Shown piece by piece: positions 31,901 through 40,561 of a stretch of DNA of 54,067 bases (position 1 is the first letter of the stretch; every line of letters begins with the position of its first letter). The notes under the pieces are model-generated. The model saw only the letters and a program-made list of their open reading frames with translations. It was not told the DNA's origin and made no database searches. A program made the translations under genes and the position numbers. Origin of the DNA: Planctomycetota bacterium (GTDB lineage: Bacteria; Planctomycetota; Brocadiia; CAIUPP01); the NCBI GenBank assembly GCA_022705425.1, contig JAKJEM010000005.1, positions 59,601 through 113,667 on the forward strand, written 5' to 3'.

Positions 31901-33846
31901 TAGTCATAGGCCGGCGGGTCCTTGAAATCGCGTCCGCGCACCGTCGGCGAGTTCGGCAGCAGGCCGGTATTCCAGCCCACCTGCGCCAGGCGGCCCTTGC
32001 CCCACTGGGCGGTGGCGATGAGCGGCATCGTGGCGTGCGGCATGACGGCGGAGACGAGCACGGCGTCGCGCTCGGCGGCCTCCGGCAGCAGGTCGTCCTG
32101 CGCCTTGCGATCGCGCAGCTTGAAGCCGGACTGATCGTGCCCCGGCGGCAGCGCCTCCCACGGCAGCGCGTTGAGCACGGGGTTCGAGGACTTCTGCAGC
32201 ACATACGGCCCGCGCGCCCAGTCATAGCCCAGGTGCTTCAGCGGTACGGCGTTCTCCAACTCCTTCGGCTCCGCGCCGCGCTGCACGAGGACCATCCCCG
32301 CTCCCTCCTGCGCCAGCTTGAGGATGTGCTGCAACACCTTCTCCGGCAGGAGCGGCGCGGGGAAGGCGGACGTCTTGCCGCGGAACATGCCGTTGGTCAA
32401 CACGATCACGTCGAACTTCTTCCCCAGTACGGCTTTCTCAATCCCCGCATGGATGTCCTTGACGTTCAGACTCAGGTAGCGATCGCCCAGGGCGTAGAAG
32501 CCGCTGTCGGCCACGAAGGGGGCGGTGAGCTCCATGTCGAAGCGCTGCGCCACCTCAACCGCCTGGCGCGAGGCATGGTGCGGCAGGAGCATCAGGACCT
32601 TCGGACGCCCTCCGGCATACGGCCGCGCCCAGACGCGCTCCGGCAGCATGATCTCCAGACGGTTGAAGTCCATGTCAATCGGGTGGAAGCGGTTCTTGGT
32701 GGGGTAGTCCGGCGCCTCGCCGTCGCGCAGAGACTCCGGCGCAAGGGCGTACGTTGCGCCCGGCTTTCCGGCGAAGACCGGTCGCTCGAATTGCAGCAGC
32801 GTCCTGCCGCCGGCCTGGACCGTGCAGGAAACGACGTATGTTCCCTCCTCCGGCACGGGCAGATCCACCTCCAGCCGTTCGACCGCGTCCGGCTTCAGCG
32901 CCCGCGCAACCTCCGGTCCCTTTGCCGCCGTCCCCTGGGGCAGCCGCCGCACACTGAAAGCAAAGACCGCGTCGTGCTTCTCGAAGGCGATCGCCGCAAT
33001 CCGAACCGGAATCCTTCCCCCCGCCGGCGCGCCGCACTCCATCGAGGCCGCCATATCCCGGCTCACGCCGTCCACCCGCGTCAGCTCGGCCGTCGGCGCG
33101 AGCGTCGCCCACGTCGCCATCCGCGCGCCCGGCTTCAGCTCCGCCTTGCGCAGGATCCACTCCGCCGTCGTCCGGTCCTCGTGCGACGACCGGAAGGCCC
33201 GCAAGCGCGAGAAGTCCACCGCCGCCGCCAGCCCCCTGTCGCCCTTGATGGCCGCCACCCATCCGCGGGAGGGCTCATAGCCCCAGCTTTCGCTCTCGGC
33301 CCCCATCGGGCGCTCGACCACACCCGCCGGCAAGGGCATGAAAACCCGCCCTCCCGGCGGCAGCGCGTTGTGAATCCACAGGTCCCCCATCGCCCGCGCC
33401 GGCGAGGGCGCCGCCGCCGTCACCTCGTATTCCGCGTCCAGCGCCGCCCGTCCCGGCGTCAGGCGGAGGGTCTTGCGGATCTTCACCCCCGCCCATAACC
33501 GCCCGCGCCCTTCGAGCACGGCCTTCTCCGCGTCGGCGGAAAGTACGGCATAGGCCGCCCGGTTCCAGTCCCCGTGCTCGAAGTTCTGCTGCCAAAGCCC
33601 GTCGGCCAGCAACCCCCAGTAAGGACTCTGCGCCGCCTGGAGCGCCAGGTCCGCCCCGCTGCGCTTGTGGACAAAGTGGCTCACCCGCCCCCCCGTGGCC
33701 GGCGCGATCACGACCTTGAGGTGCTCGTTCTCGAGGGCGACCTCCGGCGTCGGGGCGTCCTGTCCCCAGGCACACACGGCCGCCAGCGCCGCCCCGGCCA
33801 GATTCAACAGGCCCTTGCTCACCGCGCGTCTTTGCCGTACCATCAT
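28984..33846 (-). CDS. Very large secreted GH42-like (beta-galactosidase-like) multidomain protein
   Basis: A 1620-residue exported protein (signal peptide about 1-31, AGAALAAVCAWGQD). N-terminal half: beta-sandwich-like regions and a GATase-like stretch (KVLMLLPHH, KFDVIVLTNGMF). Central GH42-like barrel at about 890-1180: NILMFTMGDE (acid/base Glu near 978), LNAEWKTSFKTWDEVLP near 1015 (GH42 hallmark), and EPDTYSG near 1085 (nucleophile candidate). A trimerisation-like domain around 1200-1415 (ALVLPYSVALSDAE, GKGTAVYFACDFF) and C-terminal beta domains follow. Typical GH42 enzymes are about 650-700 residues, so this is more than double. Start uncertain: ATGs at 33846 and 33843 give the best signal peptide; upstream ATGs exist and no clear Shine-Dalgarno was seen. 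It is divergent from the LamG lipoprotein gene with 31 bp between. Substrate unknown. Confidence 0.75.
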   Translation of the reverse strand: MMVRQRRAVSKGLLNLAGAALAAVCAWGQDAPTPEVALENEHLKVVIAPATGGRVSHFVHKRSGADLALQAAQSPYWGLLADGLWQQNFEHGDWNRAAYAVLSADAEKAVLEGRGRLWAGVKIRKTLRLTPGRAALDAEYEVTAAAPSPARAMGDLWIHNALPPGGRVFMPLPAGVVERPMGAESESWGYEPSRGWVAAIKGDRGLAAAVDFSRLRAFRSSHEDRTTAEWILRKAELKPGARMATWATLAPTAELTRVDGVSRDMAASMECGAPAGGRIPVRIAAIAFEKHDAVFAFSVRRLPQGTAAKGPEVARALKPDAVERLEVDLPVPEEGTYVVSCTVQAGGRTLLQFERPVFAGKPGATYALAPESLRDGEAPDYPTKNRFHPIDMDFNRLEIMLPERVWARPYAGGRPKVLMLLPHHASRQAVEVAQRFDMELTAPFVADSGFYALGDRYLSLNVKDIHAGIEKAVLGKKFDVIVLTNGMFRGKTSAFPAPLLPEKVLQHILKLAQEGAGMVLVQRGAEPKELENAVPLKHLGYDWARGPYVLQKSSNPVLNALPWEALPPGHDQSGFKLRDRKAQDDLLPEAAERDAVLVSAVMPHATMPLIATAQWGKGRLAQVGWNTGLLPNSPTVRGRDFKDPPAYDYWEYQHMILARLIYWAARMESPLSLREIECTPKQVKISLVSRIVGTVNLEWRLRDEFGRTLAEGRRPVEFQAGPATTTFDVPEEVGPSYRLADVLFRGEPETLAFGAGALKRQGTQIRSVAFDKALYERDAPAQVEVLLTGVPPAGWRARVELLDGFGRRLAEQTVPVAAERTAVTFAPARAIGYVLEARAALLQADGKVVDQEFAASRRRPDREASRAKFQTFFWGGGADGMPPYLINKVYRLGQSIGMSANLESEGPLLHARRELEYLDMPLCSGSVGMACNNGVKKAEMAAKGDQETFTSPAVAEGLRRRTAEVAKAKEAWNILMFTMGDECRAPLPDTDFSKTGLAEFRKWLQNGSYATLDDLNAEWKTSFKTWDEVLPMTEAEVRAHARETRFFAAWADQQQFNKWVWANRAREAMAGFFSVDPLTRAGESGTQEPDTYSGRDYWLIMQHYTALASYGGEQDNQQMSYRPDMLRYPWAGYGKPNPILRTSTWPLLGSINRGIAFFHDRSHFDPDFTLPECGRDLRATLQEIIHGQGQLLSEARPHQQPVYLLQSSASIHGEHALGNKAVGQRGRDGAAALFLHLAAGYRHMSYEQVARGDLEKAGAKALVLPYSVALSDAECRAIRRWVQGGGLLLADLDAGIMTEHCRLLDRGRLDDVFGIDRSAAALRMGAGNENWSVGDGAGSLKVGVVQAGLKGSAQALWSAAQGNEKAPALFVNRFGKGTAVYFACDFFRSYMNATESSGSADGWAQAAFAHESFERLLRETGWRPPVTTLTAGPAGRPARVPFFRTYHKILGDQRYFLSCRMQGAFFDKAATDLPATAVFDAPGYVYDILLGKELGWGDRVEMTLTDYTIRALAVLPYRITGFTAEAPGKAQAGQDALVRLAVGTSGKAGLHVFRVDVADPQGRPVRCYSDNIVAREGRAEFRIPFALNDAPGEWTVRARDVTSGLSATRTILLDPPERAR

Positions 33847-33877
33847 GGTCGCGCCCATTTCATGGAGGATTACCGAC

Positions 33878-34798
33878 ATGGCTCGCCGACTCCTCTGGAT
33901 CGCCTGCTTCACCCTGACGCCCTTCCTTTCCGCGTGCGCCGCCGACCCGACGCCCGCCTTCTTCCATCACACCTTCGACGACACCGACCCTCAGGCCATC
34001 CGCGACCGGGGGCCGCTGAAGATTGACGGCCTCTTCTCGACCTTGACCGAGACGGCGCTCGAAGGCGCCGGTTTCGTGGCCGGGCCGCCCGACCAGTGGC
34101 AACCGATCCTCCACAACGGCGTGCAGCTCCGCCACGTCAAACCGGGCTCCGAACGCCTGCTGCTCGACACCGAAGCGCCGGTGGTCTTCGACCGCAACGC
34201 CGACTACGCCCTGGACTACACGCGCGGCCTCGTCAAGCCGCTCGCCGGAGGCCGCATCCGCGAAGGACAGCGCGTCGTCGCCGGACTCGTCTGCTCGAAC
34301 GCCGGTCCGGTCCGCGTCGCCAGCCCGCAGGGCCGCGCCCTTCAGTTCAACGGCTTCGACGCCTACGTGGACTGCGGTGAACCGGACCTTCCCGCCGCCG
34401 TCGGAGCGCTGACGATTGACGTCCGCTTCCAGCTTCCGGCCGACTGGAACCGGAACGCCTGGCTCCTGACCAAGGGCGACCAGATCGCCCTCGGATTCGA
34501 TCAGGGCGTCATCCTCTTCCGCCACGCGGGGCTGAAGACCGCCGCCGGCGCGCCCGCCGACACGACGCGCGCCGCCGCGCCCGCCGAGCTGGCCGACGGC
34601 GGCTGGCATCGGCTGGTGGCCGATTACGACGGCCGGCGCGTGACGCTGACCCTCGACGGGCGCGAGATCGCGCGCACGGAGAACCTGGCGCCCGGAGCGC
34701 TCGCCTTCACCGGCCTCATGCGCATCGGCGGCGTCGTCGAGCCGCGTTTCTATCGCGGCCTGATGGACGACCTCCGCGTGACCTTCCGTCCCCGCTGA
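33878..34798 (+). CDS. LamG/concanavalin-like lectin domain lipoprotein
   Basis: A 306-residue protein with a lipoprotein signal (FLSAC at residues 16-20) and a LamG-type jelly-roll domain at about 140-300. Landmarks are ALQFNGFDAYVDCGEP, a GALTIDVRFQLP strand, GGWHRLVADYDGRRVTLTLDG, and the closing YRGLMDDLRVTFRPR. Such domains bind carbohydrate and are often attached to secreted glycosidases. The ATG at 33878 has GGAGGA 8 bases upstream. It is the only plus-strand gene in the degradation region and is divergent from the GH42-like gene. Confidence 0.75.
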   Translation: MARRLLWIACFTLTPFLSACAADPTPAFFHHTFDDTDPQAIRDRGPLKIDGLFSTLTETALEGAGFVAGPPDQWQPILHNGVQLRHVKPGSERLLLDTEAPVVFDRNADYALDYTRGLVKPLAGGRIREGQRVVAGLVCSNAGPVRVASPQGRALQFNGFDAYVDCGEPDLPAAVGALTIDVRFQLPADWNRNAWLLTKGDQIALGFDQGVILFRHAGLKTAAGAPADTTRAAAPAELADGGWHRLVADYDGRRVTLTLDGREIARTENLAPGALAFTGLMRIGGVVEPRFYRGLMDDLRVTFRPR

Positions 34799-34831
34799 GC
34801 GGGCCGCCGGCCGGCGCAGGGGGCCTCCTTC

Positions 34832-37800
34832 CTACTTCTTCGGCGGCAAGGCTCCGGCGATCGTCTTCAGCGTCTCCGGGGAATCCGCCATCAGGAAGAA
34901 GTCGCACTTCCCGCTCAGCTTCACTCCGGTCGGGCCGTGCGCCTCGATCCGGATCGGCCAGGCCGCCGGCGGCGCTTCGGCGGCGACCGGCTTGGGCGTC
35001 CGCGGACGCATCAGGCTGGCGCGGCAGAACTCGCGTCCCTGCGCGTCCATGACGGCGGCGTTGCAGGGGTAGCGGTCGCTGTTCGAGTCGAGCTCGACCG
35101 CCACCGGCCCGCCGTCCCACCCCACCGGCATCACGAAACTTGCCAGCCGGTTTGTCGCAAGACGGCGGTCGTTCGGAATCAGCGCCGCCTCCGCCGGCAG
35201 GTCCGTCATCGGACGCCAGACGTTCGCCATGTACGTGGATACCTCGATGCGGTAGAGCCCCGTCTCGCCGTCGGCGGGGACGGGGAGGGTCACGTCCATC
35301 GAGGACGGCCCGCCGCCCTTGAAGTCGTGCGCCAGCACCTGCTTGCCCGAGGGCGCAAAGACGCGGTACTGCATCGCGTGCAGGTCCCCGCCGAAGGAGG
35401 AGGCTTTCAGGCGGACTTGGAACTCGCGGTCGGCCGGTTTCAGCGCCGCCACGATGAGCTTCGGCGGCGTCCAGGGATAGGCCCCCGGCGGCGGTTCGGG
35501 AATCGGGGCGGTGATGCCCGCCTTCTGCAACCCGTAGAGCAGGTGCCCCCAGCACAGGTAGGCCCCCCAGCGGCTGCCGAGCGGTCCCGGCCCCACGCCG
35601 TACCAGTCGTAGGGGTCGCCCGGCGCGCGGAAGAACATCTGCGGGAAGTCGTTCACCCGGCCCAGGTGCTGCGTCAGGTAGCTCGTGTCGCCGGAGAGGT
35701 CATAGGCCAGCGCCCCGAGCGCCGTGGTCCACGTGTCGCCCAGTTGCGACAGGCGGGCGTACTTCAGGATGAAGGGCACGTACTCCGGGTCGCGCGTCTG
35801 CTCGTAATACCGCGTGATCCACAGCGGGTGCCACATGGGGCCGGGGAACTGCTTTTCGAGGGGTTCGTCGAGCCGCAGACTGCGCCCCATGGCGTGGATC
35901 GCCGGCAGCAGGTTGGGGTTCCACGTCGCCTGGTACCAGGTCATGATCACCGCCAGCGTCGTGTTCGCCTCGCGCCGGGTCCCGCGCGTCGGCAGGCCGC
36001 GGCTGAGGAAGGAATCGGCCCAGAGTTGATAGACCTCCCGGGCGCGGGGGTTCCCGTCCAGATACCAGCACCAGAGGAAGGCGTCCGGGTCCACCCAGTG
36101 GCCCGACAACCCGGCGTGCCCGTCGCGGCGGGTCATGCCGGTGGCCTCCGCGCCCCAGTGCGTCAAGCCTTTGCAGTGATACTGGGCGCCGGGAGTGTGG
36201 AACTTGATCGGCGCCTTGGGATCGGCGTAGTTGATGGTATCCACGTTCATCCAATGGTCGGTGCTCGGACGCGCCCAACGCAGCAGGTCGGGGCTGCCAG
36301 TGCGGTAGTACATCAGCCACGTCTTGCCCATCTCGTGGTAGTGGGAGTTGTGCCAGACGCGGTGCAACTGGGCGCTGTCTCGGGCCACGTCCCAGTACGT
36401 GTGCGTGTCGGCGTAGTTCCACATGCCGTATTCCTTCCCCCGTTCGATGCAACGCGTGTGGGAAAGGTATCCCTTCTCGACAGCCTCCTCCATCGCGGCG
36501 AAGTGCTTGCGGTCCGCCGGCGCCACCTTGCCCATCGCGCCGGTGGCGGCATTCCACTCCGGCGTCGTCCGCGCAGCAGGGTCCCGCTGGAGCAGGGCGG
36601 CCCGGCGCGGCAGTTCGCCGGCGCGCTCGGGGTCGCTGATGAAGACGGCAAAATCATTCGCGATGACCACGCCGCGCGCATTCCCGTTCAGGGCGTGTTC
36701 CGGGCGGCACTCGAAGGTCCCGGAGGCGTAGTCGTCGCGGAACTTCTCGAAGTAGTCGTTCGGCAGGCGCAAGTCGAGCAGCGGCCCCTGGTGGAAGCAC
36801 CAGAACTTGTAGATGTTGCGGAGGTCGAGTTCCTCCTCCGGCGAAAAGGCGCGCCGCCCGTGGACGGGCCAGAAGTGCAGCGTGATGCCGTCGCGGCTCA
36901 TCTCGACTTCCTTGGGGAACTTCTGCCAGATGTCGCGCAGGGCCACGCCCAGCTCCGGTTCCTCGGGCCGCCCGCCGCGCACGCTGAACCAGCCGTCCGA
37001 GACCTTCCCTTCGATCGGCTTCGGCGCCGCCCCCACCAGCCGGAACCGGTCATAGCGCTCCTGGTGCAGCCAGACGCTTCCCTTCCCCGGCGGGAGCTTT
37101 CCCCCGTGCTCGACGCCGTCCGCGCCCAGCCGGAAACGTTCGCCGATCTGCGACGCCACGGTGAAGCCGGCATCGGCCAGCCAGTACTGGCGCGTGTCGT
37201 ATGTGATGATGGTGTGATGGGTTATGCGAAGCATCGGCTGCCCGGCAAAGGCCGAGATGCGCGTGACGAACATGCATAGCGGCTCGACGCGCGCCTCGCC
37301 GCTGACATACCACCCTTCGGCGCGGATTGTCGCGCGCACCGGTCCCGCCTCCTCCAACGTCACGCGAACGTCCTTGTCGTGCTGCGCCTCGAAGCGGATG
37401 ATCCGCCCGTCCACCAGATAGGGCCCGCCCGGACCCTTGATGACGGTCTCCAAGTCGTTGTACCGGCCCGAGCCGGTCGGGTCGAACCAGGCGGCCTCGA
37501 TACCGGCGAATCTCTTGCGTCCGACCTCGAACTTCACCATTCCGGTGTCCACCACGATCTTGTCGGCCGTCTCACGGCAGGACAGGCGCGCGCGCGATGG
37601 AACCGCTCCGCCCTCCAGTTTCAGCCGGTACTCCGCCGGCTTTCCCTTCGAGTAGCGCCCCAGGAAGTCCAGCAGCGCCCACTGGGCCGAGCCATCGGGC
37701 CCCCACGTGGCCGTCGTCCGCGCCTGAAGGGGAACGCGCACGCCGTTCTCGAAAAGCGCCAGCCCCTCGGCGGCGGGCACGGCATTCAGCGGAAGCGGAA

Positions 37801-38323
37801 TACCCGTCCGCGCCGGCCACACGCCATCGGCCAGAATGCTCTGCTCCTCCAGCAACAGGGGAAGCCCCTCCGCCGGAAGAGCCGGCGGGGCGTTCCTCTT
37901 GTCCGTCCGCGCGAAGCGGAACTCCGCCGGTTCGACCTCGCCCCCCTGCGCGTTGAGCAGGGCGGCGCGCACGAGGTACTTTCCCGGGCGCAGTGTGGCC
38001 GTGCGGATGAGGAAGGCGACCTTGGCCGTTTCGGGGTCGGACTGTTCGGCCTCCGCCAGCGGCGGCGCCTCCGCCGGCTCCTGCGGCAGCAGGCGCACGC
38101 GCAGTCTCGCGCCCTTCAGGCCCTCCTTGGGGACGGGAAGGATGGCGATGAACTGGCCGCTGGGGTCGCCGGCCCAGTATTCGAAACGGTCGCCCACGAC
38201 CAGCGGCGGCTTGTCGCCGGGAATCGGCGCGTGGAACTTGAGGGGGCCCAGCAGACCCGGTTGCGCCGACGCCGCTACCGAAATCCCCAGACACGCCGTC
38301 ACCGCCATGATCCAGCGCCTCAT
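34832..38323 (-). CDS. PcRGLX/YetA-like RIFT-barrel secreted protein (exo-lyase-like)
   Basis: A 1163-residue protein with signal peptide (1-20, ending SVAASA). A beta-sandwich region (about 30-150) precedes a RIFT-barrel segment at about 175-245: TGIPLPLNAV and WGPDGSAQWALLDF, closely similar to the VxxGVPFP...WPDGSxxWxLLDF motif of exo-rhamnogalacturonan-lyase (PcRGLX/YetA) N-domains. The long remainder (about 250-1000) is a helical-barrel-like catalytic region (HTYWDVARDSAQLHRVWHNS, HYKGL/HWGAEATG type residues), and a C-terminal beta domain follows. Likely polysaccharide lyase or hydrolase of the pectin/acidic-polysaccharide type; specificity unproven. It is the last gene of the minus-strand degradation operon. 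GGGAGGA precedes the ATG at 38323. Confidence 0.6.
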   Translation of the reverse strand: MRRWIMAVTACLGISVAASAQPGLLGPLKFHAPIPGDKPPLVVGDRFEYWAGDPSGQFIAILPVPKEGLKGARLRVRLLPQEPAEAPPLAEAEQSDPETAKVAFLIRTATLRPGKYLVRAALLNAQGGEVEPAEFRFARTDKRNAPPALPAEGLPLLLEEQSILADGVWPARTGIPLPLNAVPAAEGLALFENGVRVPLQARTTATWGPDGSAQWALLDFLGRYSKGKPAEYRLKLEGGAVPSRARLSCRETADKIVVDTGMVKFEVGRKRFAGIEAAWFDPTGSGRYNDLETVIKGPGGPYLVDGRIIRFEAQHDKDVRVTLEEAGPVRATIRAEGWYVSGEARVEPLCMFVTRISAFAGQPMLRITHHTIITYDTRQYWLADAGFTVASQIGERFRLGADGVEHGGKLPPGKGSVWLHQERYDRFRLVGAAPKPIEGKVSDGWFSVRGGRPEEPELGVALRDIWQKFPKEVEMSRDGITLHFWPVHGRRAFSPEEELDLRNIYKFWCFHQGPLLDLRLPNDYFEKFRDDYASGTFECRPEHALNGNARGVVIANDFAVFISDPERAGELPRRAALLQRDPAARTTPEWNAATGAMGKVAPADRKHFAAMEEAVEKGYLSHTRCIERGKEYGMWNYADTHTYWDVARDSAQLHRVWHNSHYHEMGKTWLMYYRTGSPDLLRWARPSTDHWMNVDTINYADPKAPIKFHTPGAQYHCKGLTHWGAEATGMTRRDGHAGLSGHWVDPDAFLWCWYLDGNPRAREVYQLWADSFLSRGLPTRGTRREANTTLAVIMTWYQATWNPNLLPAIHAMGRSLRLDEPLEKQFPGPMWHPLWITRYYEQTRDPEYVPFILKYARLSQLGDTWTTALGALAYDLSGDTSYLTQHLGRVNDFPQMFFRAPGDPYDWYGVGPGPLGSRWGAYLCWGHLLYGLQKAGITAPIPEPPPGAYPWTPPKLIVAALKPADREFQVRLKASSFGGDLHAMQYRVFAPSGKQVLAHDFKGGGPSSMDVTLPVPADGETGLYRIEVSTYMANVWRPMTDLPAEAALIPNDRRLATNRLASFVMPVGWDGGPVAVELDSNSDRYPCNAAVMDAQGREFCRASLMRPRTPKPVAAEAPPAAWPIRIEAHGPTGVKLSGKCDFFLMADSPETLKTIAGALPPKK

Positions 38324-38380
38324 CCCATCCTCCCGCGAAATCCTTCGCCTGTTCTTGCCGCCGTCTCCCGGAGCCGCCTG

Positions 38381-40519
38381 TCATTCCTCGTCCGGCGGTT
38401 TCTCGAATTCAAAGGTCCTTGTCGGCCCGCTGACGCCGTGTTCCCACCCGGTATCGGCCATGTTGACACCGAGCAGCAGCGGGTCATTGCGCCGCCGCAC
38501 GATCGTCTTGCAGACACGTTCGAGCATTTCCGCCTGCTCCCAGGCCAGGGGCAGGCAGGTGATACGGTAAAAGGTCTCCTTGGGCCAGCCGCGTCCCCAG
38601 TTACCGTGATCCACACGGCGCGTTCCGCGCCAGGCCCGATGCGCCTGCGTCTTGGCGGCGCGGCAGGCCCGGAGCGCGGCGGCGAACTCGCCGCGTTCGT
38701 AGCGCGTCACGGCCTCCGCGAGAGATCGCAGGAAGCCGTTGAAGCCCAGGTTGATCTCGATCTGCGCGGCGATGTCGGCCTCGAAGAAGCGACGCGCCGT
38801 CCCCTCGAGGCGCGCGAGCGTCCCCTCGGCCAGTTCCAGCGCCTCGGTCCATCGTGTCTCGGCCTGGGCCAGGCGCGGCGTCAGCCACGCCAGTTGTTCG
38901 GCGAGGGTCATCGGGCGGTTCTCGAAGAAGCGCTGCGCCAGCCGGTCGTTCTCCCGCCGCCGGGCCGCGCTGAGGGCCTGCTGCACGAGGCCGCGCGCGA
39001 TCCGCGCATAGCCCACGTCGCCGAAGACGTAGTCGTCCCAGCCGCCCCACTCCCCGTAACGAACGAATCCCGCCTGGCACCGGCGGTAGCACTCCGCCGC
39101 CTCGCCCGCCGCCGCGCCGAAGTACCTGCGCGTCCAGCGCCGCAGGAACCCGGCCGCGCCTCCCTCCTCGCCGTGCGCCTCGGGCCGCACCCAGCGCGAA
39201 GGATCGCGCCACAGGTCGGCGATGGCCGCCGCGCTCAGCAGGCTGTGGCTCAACCGTCCCACATTCACAAGCACGTACGCCGTCATCCCGCGCTCGACCA
39301 CGCGGCGGAACTCCCGCTCGATGCGCTCCGGCGGCACGAAGCGCGTCAGGAAGGGCGCGCAGAAGTCCCACATCGCCACGTGGTAATAGACCCCGTGCAT
39401 CCCCGGCGGCGGCGAGGCGGGCAGGATATCCTTCACCTGCTCCGGGGGACAGCCCTCGGCGATCATCGAGCGGAAGCTCCCGTAACCGTTGTCCGCCCAC
39501 ACGGTGTACGCTCCCTCGGGCGGATGCAGATGTCCTTCGGAAAGGAGCCGGTTCCCCTCCATCCAGGCGTTGAAGATAAGGGGCGCCGCCCCTCGCCCGA
39601 GATGCTTCTCGACCAGCGCCTTCTGCGCCTGCATTACGCGCTCGATCAGCGCGCCGCGCTTGGCGTCCGTGTCGTACCGCTCCGGGTCCGTCTCCCAGAA
39701 GGGCCGGTCGCCCCGCCCCCGGAAGGCCACGGTCCAGATGACCTTCGTCGGGTCGGGATAGCGCCGCAGGCCGTCCTCCCAGGCCTCAAGGTAGGTCTCC
39801 GCCGAGCGCTCGTAGGAGTAATCGAAGCCCGGCACGCCGGCCCCCACCTCCCACATCCCCACCCCGAAGGGGCAGCCATGCTCCTGAGTGATGAGCAACC
39901 CCATCCTCTGCGCCGTCGCCACTTCCAGCGACTCGGGGCGGTTGATCTCCGGTTTGACCATGTTCCCGCCGCAGCGCAACAACGTTTCGAAGAACCGCTC
40001 CCAGTTGGCGTGCTGGTGTTCCGCCGTCCCGCGCCACGGCGACATGAGGCCGTGCGACTCGATGTGCCAGCCGCGAAAACGAAAGGCCGGCGGCGCGGCG
40101 GTGAAGTCCGGGTCCTTGAGGACGATGGGACAGCGGGCCGGCGGGCGGTAGCCGGTGAGGTGCTTGAAGGGGTCTGCGCCGAGATGGGCTTCCGCGAGAT
40201 GGTACAGCCCGTAGATGGCGCCGCGCTCGCCGCACCCGGAGATGAGCAGCGTCGGGCGTCCCCCGGCGCACAGGGCGCGGACCACGAAGGTTTCCGGCGC
40301 GAGCGGCGCGGCAATCCCGCGCGCGCGCGCCAGCTTCCCGTCGCTCTCGACGAGAATTTCAACGCCCGCCGCGTCGGAGGATTCCTCGACAACTCGCGGA
40401 CGGAAGCCCGCCACCTCGAAGATGTCCTGCGCCACAGCGCGGGCCGCACAGGCCACGCCGTACGGCTCGCGTCTCCCGACGACAATCCGCATCGAACGGT
40501 CCAGGAGGACCTCGCTCAT
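38381..40519 (-). CDS. GH115-like alpha-glucuronidase family protein
   Basis: A 712-residue protein. Its N-terminal half follows the GH115 pattern: TLLISGCGERGAIYGLYHLAEAHLGADP, FRFRGWHIESHGLMSPWRG, NRPESLEVATAQRMGLLITQEH, then WTVAFRGRGDRPFW, and VWADNGYGSFRSM near residue 340. Family members remove 4-O-methyl-glucuronic acid or glucuronic acid from xylan or arabinogalactan side chains. At 712 residues it is shorter than typical GH115 (about 800-950), and no signal peptide is visible, suggesting cytoplasmic action on imported oligosaccharides. Catalytic residues of GH115 are not certain enough for me to assign here. It fits the GH10 xylanase at 13463 as a possible glucuronoxylan pathway. Upstream neighbour is 42 bp away on the same strand. 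Confidence 0.75.
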   Translation of the reverse strand: MSEVLLDRSMRIVVGRREPYGVACAARAVAQDIFEVAGFRPRVVEESSDAAGVEILVESDGKLARARGIAAPLAPETFVVRALCAGGRPTLLISGCGERGAIYGLYHLAEAHLGADPFKHLTGYRPPARCPIVLKDPDFTAAPPAFRFRGWHIESHGLMSPWRGTAEHQHANWERFFETLLRCGGNMVKPEINRPESLEVATAQRMGLLITQEHGCPFGVGMWEVGAGVPGFDYSYERSAETYLEAWEDGLRRYPDPTKVIWTVAFRGRGDRPFWETDPERYDTDAKRGALIERVMQAQKALVEKHLGRGAAPLIFNAWMEGNRLLSEGHLHPPEGAYTVWADNGYGSFRSMIAEGCPPEQVKDILPASPPPGMHGVYYHVAMWDFCAPFLTRFVPPERIEREFRRVVERGMTAYVLVNVGRLSHSLLSAAAIADLWRDPSRWVRPEAHGEEGGAAGFLRRWTRRYFGAAAGEAAECYRRCQAGFVRYGEWGGWDDYVFGDVGYARIARGLVQQALSAARRRENDRLAQRFFENRPMTLAEQLAWLTPRLAQAETRWTEALELAEGTLARLEGTARRFFEADIAAQIEINLGFNGFLRSLAEAVTRYERGEFAAALRACRAAKTQAHRAWRGTRRVDHGNWGRGWPKETFYRITCLPLAWEQAEMLERVCKTIVRRRNDPLLLGVNMADTGWEHGVSGPTRTFEFEKPPDEE

Positions 40520-40561
40520 CGTCTCCGCCTCTCCTTTCCCTTATGGCCGGACGCGCCGCGC

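Noticed and set aside
31117..33498. 793-codon plus-strand open frame inside the GH42-like gene
   Set aside because: Antisense shadow of a gene with clear GH42 features; Arg/His/Pro-rich translation with no domain.
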